Shown here piece by piece: positions 54,089 to 61,904 of a stretch of 64,000 nt of DNA; positions within the stretch are counted from its first letter, which is position 1, and every line of letters begins with the position of its first letter. The stretch covers positions 62,001-126,000 of the forward strand of contig JAQSDV010000007.1 in the NCBI GenBank assembly GCA_029945425.1, written 5' to 3'. Made by a program: the position numbers and the translations under genes. The notes beneath the pieces are model-generated. The model ran no database searches and was not told the DNA's origin. It saw nothing but the letters and a program-made list of their open reading frames with translations. Source of the DNA: a bacterium. GTDB taxonomy: Bacteria; Pseudomonadota; Alphaproteobacteria; Micavibrionales; UBA2020.

Positions 54089-54361
54089 ATGAAAAAATAC
54101 GTCATCGCTGCTGCCACCCTCGCCGCTGCCATTTCTTTCGCTGCAAATTCGGCAATGGCTGACAGCCATGAAGGCAAAACCGAAAACTGCTACGGCGTTG
54201 TGAAAACCGGCAAGAACGATTGCAAAACCGGCGCGCATTCCTGTGCAGGCTCCGCAAAAGCAGACAACGACAAGGCTGAATGGGTAAAAGTTCCCGCCGG
54301 CCTGTGCGACAAGCTGACGGGCGGCACGACCGCAGCTCCCGCAGAAGAAATGAAGAAGTAA
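54089..54361 (+). CDS. bufA: DUF2282 bufferin-type precursor peptide
   Basis: A 90-residue precursor from the ATG at 54089 (GAAGGA upstream; the ATG at 54083 is too close to it). An N-terminal signal peptide of about 24 residues ([23 protein letters not shown]) is followed by a core with four Cys: C34 (TENCYGVV), C45 (NDCKTG), C52 (HSCAGSA) and C73 (GLCDKL). This is the BufA/HvfA pattern. In bufferins Cys residues are converted to thiooxazole groups by the DUF692 enzyme BufB with its partner BufC, and the product binds copper. The order precursor-DoxX-DUF692-DUF2063 below agrees. Confidence 0.88.
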   Translation: MKKYVIAAATLAAAISFAANSAMADSHEGKTENCYGVVKTGKNDCKTGAHSCAGSAKADNDKAEWVKVPAGLCDKLTGGTTAAPAEEMKK

Positions 54362-54380
54362 TCTTCGCAGGCTCCAGATC

Positions 54381-54420
54381 ACCGCCGGAGCCGGGGAAAC
54401 CCCTCCGGCGGTTTTCTTTT
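54381..54420 (+). terminator. terminator-like attenuator between bufA and doxX
   Basis: ACCGCCGGAG (54381-54390) and CTCCGGCGGT (54403-54412) form a perfect 10-base stem followed by TTTCTTTT. Located 20 bases after the bufA stop inside the operon, it would give much bufA mRNA and a smaller share of read-through to the modification genes, as is common in peptide-precursor operons. Confidence 0.85.
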
Positions 54421-54436
54421 CCAAGGGAAATTTATT

Positions 54437-54949
54437 TTGGACAAAATTTTAAAAATCGCCGCTTTCAAGATTAACGTGCTGGAAAAATACCTGCTGCCCG
54501 TCGCCCTGCTGGCGGCTCGCCTGCATCTGGGCATGGTGTTCTGGGCATCCGGCCTTACAAAATTGCCGCTCGGCTCTGCAACAGGGCTGTTTGAATCCGA
54601 ATACATTCCGGCATGGGAAAAGAACCATGTGAAGGATATTCTGGGCCTGCATATCCCGTTTCCCGTGCCGAGCGCTGCCTTTGGCGCCTACTCCGCGACG
54701 ATCATTGAAATCGGCTGTTCCGTCCTGCTGATGCTGGGGCTGGGCGGGCGGTTTGCCGCATTTATGCTGGGGATGATGGCGCTGACGGTTGAATTATTCG
54801 TCTATCCGGGTGAATCCGACCATCTGCACTGGATGTTGCTGGCCGCGATTTTGGTGACCGCGGGGCCGGGGGCGATTTCGGTCGATCATTTCATCCGCCG
54901 GAAATTGCTGAAATCCCGCCTGTATGATAGGACTGTAGATATACATTAA
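54437..54949 (+). CDS. DoxX family membrane protein of the bufferin operon
   Basis: A 170-residue DoxX/DoxD-like protein with about four membrane helices (LLAARLHLGMVFWASGLTKL first). The start is a TTG at 54437 with GGGA nine bases before it. DoxX proteins accompany DUF2282/DUF692 operons, where they are thought to be linked to the metal or electron side of the pathway, but the exact role is unknown. Followed by bufB after eight bases. Confidence 0.85.
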   Translation: MDKILKIAAFKINVLEKYLLPVALLAARLHLGMVFWASGLTKLPLGSATGLFESEYIPAWEKNHVKDILGLHIPFPVPSAAFGAYSATIIEIGCSVLLMLGLGGRFAAFMLGMMALTVELFVYPGESDHLHWMLLAAILVTAGPGAISVDHFIRRKLLKSRLYDRTVDIH

Positions 54950-54957
54950 GGGCGGCG

Positions 54958-55824
54958 ATGGCAGCAAAGCGCATTACATCCGGAATAAAGACAGGCATCG
55001 GGCTGCGCGGCGGCCATGCGGCCGAGATTATCTCGTCGAAGCCTGCTGTCGGCTTCCTCGAAGCCCATAGCGAAAATTATTTCCGCATCGGCGGCGCGCC
55101 ATTCGAACAATTGATGAAGGCGCGGGAAAACTATCCCCTCAGCCTGCATGGCGTGGGGCTGTCGCTGGGATCGGCGGGCGGCGTGTCGGCCGATCATTTG
55201 CAAAAACTGAAAACACTGGTCGATATCGTGCAACCCGATCTCGTCTCCGAACATGTATCATGGAGCGCAGCGGATGGTAAATCCCTGCCCGACCTGCTAC
55301 CGCTGCCGATGACGCGCGAGGCGCTGGCAACGATCTGCGCGAATATCAGCCGCGTGCAGGATGTGCTGCAACGAAAAATCCTTGCCGAAAATCCGTCGTC
55401 CTATTTGCGCTTCGCGGGGCAGGAAATGGCGGAGCCGGCGTTCCTTGCGGAAATCGCGCGTGCCACGGGCTGCGGCATCCTGCTCGACGTCAACAATATT
55501 GCCGTCAGCGCGCATAACATGGATTTCGATGCCGCCGCCTATATCGACGCCTTGCCGCACGGGATTATCGGCGAAATACATCTGGCGGGTTATCAGGTCA
55601 ACGCCATCGGCGCAGACAGCATTTTCATCGATGCGCACAATCATGCCGTTTATGACGGCGTGTGGGATTTATACGCGCAAGCCTTGGCACGTTTCGGCGA
55701 TATCCCGACGCTGGTCGAATGGGACGCCGACCTGCCGCGCCTGCCCCTGCTGGTGGCGGAGGCCGCGAAGGCCGATGCGATCCGCGCAACGATTGCAGGG
55801 GTGGCCCATGCCAAAATTGCCTGA
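54958..55824 (+). CDS. bufB: DUF692 bufferin-modifying iron enzyme
   Basis: A 288-residue TIM-barrel protein of the DUF692/MbnB family, a multi-iron oxygenase that turns Cys into an oxazolone- or thiooxazole-type group in the precursor. Metal-binding stretches are seen: FLEAHSENYF, LHGVGLSLG, LVSEHVSWS, ILAENPSSY, ILLDVNNIAVSAHN, EIHLAGY, DAHNHAV and LVEWDADLP (His, Asp and Glu ligands). GGGCGGCG precedes the ATG. The end overlaps bufC by 17 bases. Confidence 0.93.
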   Translation: MAAKRITSGIKTGIGLRGGHAAEIISSKPAVGFLEAHSENYFRIGGAPFEQLMKARENYPLSLHGVGLSLGSAGGVSADHLQKLKTLVDIVQPDLVSEHVSWSAADGKSLPDLLPLPMTREALATICANISRVQDVLQRKILAENPSSYLRFAGQEMAEPAFLAEIARATGCGILLDVNNIAVSAHNMDFDAAAYIDALPHGIIGEIHLAGYQVNAIGADSIFIDAHNHAVYDGVWDLYAQALARFGDIPTLVEWDADLPRLPLLVAEAAKADAIRATIAGVAHAKIA

Positions 55825-56572
55825 GCTGCAAAAACAGATGATGCAGAAAATCATCAAGGGTGAAAACGCGGAAGGCTTGCCGATTGAAAACCAGCGGCCC
55901 TTTTCGCCCGAACAGCGCCTGAACGTGTACAAGAACAATATGAAGATGACCCTGCGCGAGGTATTGAACCAGACCTTTCCCGTGACCGCCCTGCTGCTGG
56001 GCGAGAAATTCATGGATTTCGCGGTGAGTGAATTCGTGAACATCGCGCCGCCCGACAGCGGCGACATGAACGCCTATGGCGCGGGCTTCGCCGAATTCCT
56101 TGAACACCTGCCCAACCTGAACCAGTTCGCCTATGTGCCCGATGTCGCGCGTCTGGAATGGCTGGCGCAGGAAGCGTACCTAAGCCCCCGCAGTACACCG
56201 CTGACAGCGCAGGATTTGGCCGCCGTCGAAGATCCCGTAAATTTGAAACTCCATCTGCAACCGCATGTGAAACTTCTGCGCTCCGGCTGGCCGGTCGATA
56301 AATTGTGGAGCCGCGTGACGGAGGAAGGCAACGCGCTCAAGGATTTCGAGATGAAGCCCGCCGAAACCTATGCGGCGATTTTCCGCGCGGGTGACAACAT
56401 TTCCGTCTGGAGCATCAGCGAAGGCGGTTACCGGTTTTTAGAATACCTGCAATCCGATCCCGTCTTCGCCTTTGCTGCCGAAGCAGGCATGCGCGCGGAG
56501 CCGGATCTCTCGCTCGATACGCTGCTGGCAACCTTGATGCAACAGGATTTGCTGGCGAAAAACGCGGGCTAG
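55808..56572 (+). CDS. bufC: DUF2063 bufferin-operon partner protein
   Basis: A 254-residue soluble protein with the DUF2063/HvfC motifs: PFSPEQRLNVYKNNMKMTL near the N-terminus, VTALLLGEKFMDFAVSEFV, APPDSGDMNAYGAGFAEFLE and, in the middle, LPNLNQFAYVPDVARLEWLAQEAY. In bufferin systems this protein partners the DUF692 enzyme and presents the precursor. The ATG at 55808 overlaps bufB, so they are translationally coupled. Last gene of the operon. Confidence 0.9.
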   Translation: MPKLPELQKQMMQKIIKGENAEGLPIENQRPFSPEQRLNVYKNNMKMTLREVLNQTFPVTALLLGEKFMDFAVSEFVNIAPPDSGDMNAYGAGFAEFLEHLPNLNQFAYVPDVARLEWLAQEAYLSPRSTPLTAQDLAAVEDPVNLKLHLQPHVKLLRSGWPVDKLWSRVTEEGNALKDFEMKPAETYAAIFRAGDNISVWSISEGGYRFLEYLQSDPVFAFAAEAGMRAEPDLSLDTLLATLMQQDLLAKNAG

Positions 56573-56656
56573 ATTCGCGGGCAGAATCGTTTTGGCGATT
56601 CATCATCACATCATTTTAATTATGAAAATAGAATGCCAGAAATCCACCTGTTTTTG

Positions 56657-56673
56657 CGCATTGCAGCAATGCG
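56657..56673. promoter_or_regulatory. perfect 17-base TGC palindrome
   Basis: CGCATTGC-A-GCAATGCG, 8-base arms about a central A, 84 bases past the bufC stop in non-coding DNA. The arms share the GCA/TGC pattern of the sites at 24605-24617 and 49324-49422. It is not followed by a U-tract, so an operator is more likely than a terminator. The nearest start is the candidate RNA at 56899, 226 bases away. Confidence 0.5.
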
Positions 56674-56863
56674 GAAAATGCCTGTAAATGCCGTATTTTT
56701 ACAACATCGGGCGTTAAAAAATGGCCTCGAAACGCCCTAAATTCCCGAGAACCATTATCACCATGTTTCTGGAAAACTTGGAACTTTATTATCAAATAAA
56801 CCTCTGAAACCTATCATTGTTTCAAAAACCTTCACTTTTTTTTAAGATACATGCAGTTTTGTC

Positions 56864-56892
56864 TTGCGGAAGCCGCCCGAATTTCTTATAAC
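56864..56892 (+). promoter_or_regulatory. sigma-70-type promoter of the candidate small RNA
   Basis: TTGCGG at 56864-56869, 17-base spacer, TATAAC at 56887-56892. This would start transcription near 56899. The next ATG is over 100 bases away and a terminator hairpin comes first, so the transcript is either a short RNA or an attenuated leader of the TSUP gene. Confidence 0.5.
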
Positions 56893-56898
56893 TTAGCT

Positions 56899-56961
56899 AC
56901 ACACCCTCTATTACCGCCGTTTGTCCGGAGGATCCCTCAAAAGGTTCTCCGGACTTTTTTT
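56899..56961 (+). ncRNA. candidate small RNA or attenuated leader
   Basis: From the predicted start at about 56899 the transcript would have a single-stranded C/U-rich stretch (CACACCCTCTATTACCGCC) and then a hairpin, GTCCGGAG (56923-56930) with CTCCGGAC (56947-56954), followed by seven T. That is the standard form of a Hfq-type small RNA with an unpaired seed and a rho-independent terminator. An alternative is the TSUP mRNA leader with an attenuator, 47 bases before its ATG. No known family recognised. Confidence 0.5.
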
Positions 56962-57008
56962 ATGCTCCGGGCGGCCACATCTATGCTCCCACGCGGCATA
57001 TCTGATAA

Positions 57009-57788
57009 ATGACCATCATGACGCTCCCTTTACCCACAATTCTCTTCATCATCACCGGCGTTTTCTTTACCTCGATCCTGTCGGGTATTCTTGGCATGGC
57101 AGGTGGCATGGTGCTGATGGGCATTCTGGCCTGGGTGCTGCCCGTGCAGCAGGCGATGATATTGCATGCGGTATCGCAGTTCTTTGCGAATGGCAGCCGC
57201 GCAGTCATCCACCGCAAACATATCTACACCAAGACGATGCCTTATTATTTGAGCGGGCTTGCGCTGATGCTGGGCGTATTTGTGTTCGTGTCGATCGTGC
57301 CGGACAAGCTCACCGTCTTTTTGCTGCTGGGCGTGACGCCGTTTCTGGCCTTTGCCTTGCCCAAGGATGTGAAACTGGATTTCACCAAGCCGTGGCAGGC
57401 CATGGCCTGCGGCATGCTGGTGACGGGCTTTCAATTAACGGGCGGCGTTTCCGGCCCGCTGCTGGATGTGTTTTTCCAGACGCAGGCGTTGACGCGCCAC
57501 CAGACGGTTGCAACCAAGGCCTTCACGCAATCGATATCGCATATCACCAAATTCATCTATTTCGGCTTTGTCGTGTCCAGTTTCGAACATGCCACAAGCG
57601 GGTTGCCGTTGTGGCTCTGCGCCGCCGTTGTGCCCGTGGCCATGTGCGGCACGCATCTGTCGAAATACATTCTGGAGCGCTTGTCAGACAAGCAGTTTTT
57701 TAAGGCGACGCAGGCCGCGCTGTTTACGGTCGGCGCGATCTATATCGTCAAGGCCGCACTGTTATGGCTGGAGGGCCAAGGCGGCTGA
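57009..57788 (+). CDS. TSUP (TauE/SafE) family permease
   Basis: A 259-residue membrane protein with about eight helices. The N-terminal repeat (FTSILSGILGMAGGMVLMGIL) and the second one (GVSGPLLDVFFQTQALTRHQTVATKAFTQSISHITK) carry the family's Gly-rich and Lys/Gln signatures. Members carry sulfite, sulfonate-linked or organic anions across the inner membrane. Substrate unknown. The C-terminus overlaps the convergent DUF3307 gene by 27 bases. Confidence 0.88.
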   Translation: MTIMTLPLPTILFIITGVFFTSILSGILGMAGGMVLMGILAWVLPVQQAMILHAVSQFFANGSRAVIHRKHIYTKTMPYYLSGLALMLGVFVFVSIVPDKLTVFLLLGVTPFLAFALPKDVKLDFTKPWQAMACGMLVTGFQLTGGVSGPLLDVFFQTQALTRHQTVATKAFTQSISHITKFIYFGFVVSSFEHATSGLPLWLCAAVVPVAMCGTHLSKYILERLSDKQFFKATQAALFTVGAIYIVKAALLWLEGQGG

Positions 57789-58181
57789 GAAATCGACGTT
57801 GTGCGCGCAGATGATGATTATGATGTAAATGAAATGCGTCAGGTGATGCGCCTCCTGATCCGTTCCGATCGCCCACCAGAATTCCGAACTGGCATAGGTC
57901 CAGCCGTTTTTCGAGACGATGCGGCCTTTGAGAAAGTCGATGCCGCCATGCACGATGAAATCGACCGCACCGATCCACCACAGCGACGGCGCGAACATCA
58001 GCATCAGGAAAAAGGTGAATACGGCATGGATGCCAGCATGGGCGGCAAGCGGCTTCGCCCCGCCCTGCCGCAAGGGCTTGTCCTTGTTCAGCGCCATCCA
58101 GCTGTTCTGCAAAAACCAGTCGCAAATCAGGTGCTTGACGGTGAAGGCCAGATAGATGATGGCGATATCGATGAGGGTCAT
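57762..58181 (-). CDS. DUF3307-like membrane protein
   Basis: A 139-residue protein with three or four membrane helices and several conserved-looking His and Asp in or near them: AFTVKHLICDWFLQN, AAHAGIHAVFTFFLM, DFIVHGGIDFLKGR, ATDQEAHHLTHFIYI (the first residues vary). This His/Asp arrangement is the DUF3307 pattern. Function unknown. It overlaps the TSUP gene in convergent orientation. Confidence 0.75.
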   Translation of the reverse strand: MTLIDIAIIYLAFTVKHLICDWFLQNSWMALNKDKPLRQGGAKPLAAHAGIHAVFTFFLMLMFAPSLWWIGAVDFIVHGGIDFLKGRIVSKNGWTYASSEFWWAIGTDQEAHHLTHFIYIIIIICAHNVDFSAALALQP

Positions 58182-58323
58182 CGGTTTTTTCCTGTCACCC
58201 CCATTCTAAAAACCCCGCACGCGCTTGGCGAGGGCTAGTTTGTTCCCGTAATATAGCCGCGTAAAATTAGCGTTTTGTTTGCCCGCTTTCGCGGTAATAT
58301 ATCGCCCACAGGGGTATTATTTC

Positions 58324-59553
58324 ATGCCGGCAAGCACCAAAAAGCAATTCAAGCGTGGCGAGCTGCTCATCCGCGAGGGCGAACAGGGGATGAGCGCCTA
58401 TATCATCGAAACCGGCAACGTCGAAATCCTCGTCCAGCGCGAAGGACAGCCCCTGCAGATCGGCACGCGCGGCCCGGGATCGCTGATCGGTGAAATGGCG
58501 ATGATCGACGACAAGCCCCGCACCGCGACCGTGCGCGCCCTCGATGATTGCGACGTACTGGAAATCACGCGCGAGGATTTTGCGCGCCGCGTCGAAAGCG
58601 CCGACCCCGTGGTGAAAATGGTGATGCGCGTCATCACCAACAGATACCGCGACATGATCGGCCGCACCAACAGCTTCGTCAGCGTGACGCCCGTCTCCCA
58701 TGCCGCCTCGACGACGGCGGAGAACAGCAACGACATCCACGATATCGCGATGTCGACGATTAAAATCCAGAACGAGCTGAAGACAGCGCTCGCCCAGAAA
58801 CAGCTGACCCTTTATTACCAGCCGATCATCGATGTGCAGAACATGAAGATCGCGGGCTTCGAGGCGCTGATGCGCTGGAAGCATCCGGAAAAAGGCATGA
58901 TTTCACCGGGCGTGTTCATTCCGGTCGCTGAAGAAAGCGGGTTGATCCTTGAACTGTCGCGCTTTGCGCTCGCACATACCTGCGAAACCGTGGGCAAGCT
59001 GACGGCTGCCGCGAACCCTGCGTTGACCGGCGCGCACCCGCTTTTCGTGGCCGTGAATTTCTCGGTCAAGGATTTCGCGGATGGCGATATCTCCAGCTAT
59101 ATCCGCACGGTGCTCGACAAAACGGGCGTTAATCCCGCGCAAATCCACCTTGAAATCACCGAAAGCCTGCTGATGGAGGCACCCGAGGCCGCCAAGGAAG
59201 CCTTAGAAAAATGCCGCAATTACGGCATCGATATTTCCATCGACGATTTCGGCACGGGCTACAGCTCGCTTTCCTACCTGCACTTCTTCCCGATCGACAC
59301 GCTGAAAATCGACCAGAGCTTCATCCGCGCCATGACGACACATTCGGCCAGCCTCGTGCTGGTGAAATCCATTATCGGTCTGGCGCGCGGATTGAACATG
59401 AAGATCATCGCAGAGGGCGTGGAAACGGCAAGCGAGGCGCGGATCGTGCGCGACCTCGGCGTCGAATGGGTGCAAGGCTTCTTTTTCTCCAAACCCTTGC
59501 CCGTCGATGATGCGACGAAGTTCCTGCAAACCTGGGAACCGCCTATTTTCTAA
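58324..59553 (+). CDS. cNMP-binding/EAL phosphodiesterase
   Basis: A 409-residue cytosolic protein from the ATG at 58324 (AGGGG nine bases upstream; the frame opens at 58279). Residues about 8-120 form a Crp-type cyclic nucleotide-binding domain with the phosphate-binding cassette IGEMAMIDDKPRTATVRA (Glu and Arg kept), but without the DNA-binding part. A helical linker leads to an EAL domain (about 150-400) with FEALMRW, VNFSVKDF, EITESLL, DDFGTGYSS, LKIDQSF, AEGVET and QGFFFSKPLP. All metal and catalytic residues of an active c-di-GMP phosphodiesterase are seen. The convergent neighbour is a class III adenylate cyclase. Confidence 0.92.
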   Translation: MPASTKKQFKRGELLIREGEQGMSAYIIETGNVEILVQREGQPLQIGTRGPGSLIGEMAMIDDKPRTATVRALDDCDVLEITREDFARRVESADPVVKMVMRVITNRYRDMIGRTNSFVSVTPVSHAASTTAENSNDIHDIAMSTIKIQNELKTALAQKQLTLYYQPIIDVQNMKIAGFEALMRWKHPEKGMISPGVFIPVAEESGLILELSRFALAHTCETVGKLTAAANPALTGAHPLFVAVNFSVKDFADGDISSYIRTVLDKTGVNPAQIHLEITESLLMEAPEAAKEALEKCRNYGIDISIDDFGTGYSSLSYLHFFPIDTLKIDQSFIRAMTTHSASLVLVKSIIGLARGLNMKIIAEGVETASEARIVRDLGVEWVQGFFFSKPLPVDDATKFLQTWEPPIF

Positions 59554-59554
59554 A

Positions 59555-61765
59555 TTACTTGTCTTTCGCGACGTAAACGCCGTCCCAGCCCGCAGGCGGC
59601 GGCGTGACGCGGTATGCGGCGATGCGCGTTTGATAAAGCTGGTAGTAGCCCGCGATATCCGGACGCAGCGCCCTGCAAGACACGCATAAATCTTCCGCCG
59701 CATCCCAGTTACGCGCGCGATAGGCCGCCAGCATCTCGTTATGTTTCATGCGCAGGTCGAGGAATGCCACGCCCTTGGCCTCCTCCGGCGATCCCAGCAG
59801 CGCGAAGACGCGCTCCGGCTCGCTCCGGCCCTTGACGGTCAGCAGGTCCAGTTCCAGCACGGCGAATTCCCCAGCCTGCTTGCGCGTTTGGTCGGAAATC
59901 ATGACGGAAATGCCGTATGATTTCGTCTGTCCCTCCATGCGCGAGGCGAGGTTGACGGTATCGCCCAGCGCGGAATAGGCAAAGCGCTGCTTCGACCCCA
60001 TATTGCCGACAGATGCGCGTCCGCTGTTGATGCCGATGCCGGCCTTCAATTCGTGGAATACGCGGTTTGCGGCGATTGCGCGCGCCTGCAGCATCTCGTT
60101 CACGGGTTTCAGCGCCGTCACCATTTCCAGCGCGGCCTTGCAGGCATTCATGGCATGATGCGGGTCATCGACGGGCGCGTTCCAGAACGTCATCATGGCA
60201 TCGCCCATATATTTATCGACCGTGCCGCGGTTTTCCAGCACCGCCGATGTCATGGGCGTCAGGAAGTCGTTCATCATCCGGATCAGCTCGCCCGGCTCCA
60301 TGCTTTCCGAGATTGTTGTGAAATTGCGGATATCGGTGAACATGACCGACAATTCGCGCACCTCCCCGCCCAGTTTCAGCTTGGTCGGATCGGCGGTTAG
60401 TTCCTCCAGCAACTCGGGCGAAATGTAATGCCCGAACGCATCGCGTATGGCGCGTTTTTCTGCTTCGGAGCGCAGGTTCGTCAGGATGGAAGAAACAATA
60501 AAAATAACCGTGATCGCCAGCGTCGGGTAAACAGGGTCGAGCAGCAAGCCGTAATTCTGGTAGGCATATAGCCCGCCGAAATACCCGCCCCCCGCCAGCA
60601 CCGCGCAGAATAGCGCCAGCGTGCCGGTGCTGATAAACGGGGACAGAAAGATAATAAAAAGGCCGATACCCGCAATCGCGAGCAACTCGGCATGGTCCAG
60701 CATATTCGGGCGCTTGAGGTATTGGTTGTTTAAAACCTGTTCGGCAATTTCGGCATGCACCTCCACCCCCGGCAGCACACGGTCGAGCGGCGACGCGCGC
60801 AGGTCGAGCAGGCCCGGCGCGGATGTGCCGACGAAAGCGATCTTGTCCTTGATCAACGCAGGATCGACCTGCCGTGCTAGCACCTTCCATGCAGGAACGT
60901 AAATCTCGGGGCGGTGGCCCGTGTAATAGACCCACAGGTTTCCCCGCTCATCGACGGGCAGGTTGAATTCGCCGGTCGATAATTCTTGGATGCCCAGATT
61001 TTCGTCCGTAATCACCTTGAAAAAAGGCCGCATGGTGGCAACGCGGATGGCCTCGAGCGACAGGGACGGATAGACATCGTGCGCGCCTTCTTTACGCGCG
61101 GTCATCAGCATCGGCACGCGGCGTATGATGCCGTCTTTGCCGGGCAGCACCATGAAACCGCCCGACCCTGCCGCCGCATCGGACAGCACAGGCAGCGGTG
61201 TTGTAAAGCCGCGCACGGTGGTAACGAAACCGGACGGCGCACCGCCCTTCGTCATCATCGACGCCTTGAGCGCCGGATCGCGCCCCTCGACTGGCTCGCC
61301 GGCCACGAACCCCATCACGACATTTCCGGCGCGCGATATTTTTTCGGCAAAGACAGCGTCGTTATCGGGCAGCGCACGCAAGGCATCCACAACCGGCTTC
61401 ATCTCGGACGTCGCAGGAAGGTTATTCGCCATCACGGCGGGCGATGTACGGTCGGGTTCGGCAAAGACCACGTCAAATGCCGTCGACAGCGCCCCCATTT
61501 CCGCCAGCGCAACGGGAATGTCGCCCACCAGCTGGCGCGGCCACGGCCATTGCCCGTGACGGCGCAGTGATTCCTCGTCGATATCGATGATGACAACCTG
61601 ATTGCCGGGCTTGCGCGGCAGGGCGTTGTTGTAATGGTCGAAGATCATGTTGCGCAGCTGTTCCACCGCGCGCGGGTCGTTGAACCGCAACACCAGCGCG
61701 CCCGCCAACAGCAGGAGCAACAGCAACACCTGTATCCACCGCTGCGTCAAAATGCGGAAAAGCAT
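59555..61765 (-). CDS. CHASE2-class III adenylate/guanylate cyclase
   Basis: A 736-residue membrane protein from the ATG at 61765 (MLFRILTQRWIQV); a GTG at 61801 would add 12 residues. Layout: N-terminal helix, a CHASE2 periplasmic sensor (about 40-350, with VVIIDIDEESLRRHGQWPWPR and KDKIAFVGTSAPGL), three membrane helices (about 355-430), and a class III cyclase domain from about 465. Catalytic residues are present: metal Asp in MFTDIRNFT and DKYMGDAMMTF, then ALGDTVNLASRMEG with the transition-state Asn and Arg. The likely product is cAMP. Its stop is one base from that of the convergent cNMP-EAL gene. Confidence 0.92.
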   Translation of the reverse strand: MLFRILTQRWIQVLLLLLLLAGALVLRFNDPRAVEQLRNMIFDHYNNALPRKPGNQVVIIDIDEESLRRHGQWPWPRQLVGDIPVALAEMGALSTAFDVVFAEPDRTSPAVMANNLPATSEMKPVVDALRALPDNDAVFAEKISRAGNVVMGFVAGEPVEGRDPALKASMMTKGGAPSGFVTTVRGFTTPLPVLSDAAAGSGGFMVLPGKDGIIRRVPMLMTARKEGAHDVYPSLSLEAIRVATMRPFFKVITDENLGIQELSTGEFNLPVDERGNLWVYYTGHRPEIYVPAWKVLARQVDPALIKDKIAFVGTSAPGLLDLRASPLDRVLPGVEVHAEIAEQVLNNQYLKRPNMLDHAELLAIAGIGLFIIFLSPFISTGTLALFCAVLAGGGYFGGLYAYQNYGLLLDPVYPTLAITVIFIVSSILTNLRSEAEKRAIRDAFGHYISPELLEELTADPTKLKLGGEVRELSVMFTDIRNFTTISESMEPGELIRMMNDFLTPMTSAVLENRGTVDKYMGDAMMTFWNAPVDDPHHAMNACKAALEMVTALKPVNEMLQARAIAANRVFHELKAGIGINSGRASVGNMGSKQRFAYSALGDTVNLASRMEGQTKSYGISVMISDQTRKQAGEFAVLELDLLTVKGRSEPERVFALLGSPEEAKGVAFLDLRMKHNEMLAAYRARNWDAAEDLCVSCRALRPDIAGYYQLYQTRIAAYRVTPPPAGWDGVYVAKDK

Positions 61766-61904
61766 AAAGTGAAAAACCCCGAACGGCACCGGATGCGGCA
61801 CCTTGCATCAGTTTCCCATGCCGGTGTTAAGCATTGGTAAAAACGCGCCGCGCCGCATTATGGCAACATTGACAATCCAATGAATTCATGGGAAAACCAC
61901 GCCC

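Larger units (their letters stand above)
56573..57008. other. 436-base intergenic region before the TSUP gene
   Basis: No convincing protein gene. The first 200 bases are AT-rich and hold the palindrome at 56657-56673. Bases 56864-56961 carry a promoter-like pair and a terminator hairpin that suggest a small RNA or a transcript leader. The rest, to the TSUP start at 57009, is unassigned. Confidence 0.6.
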
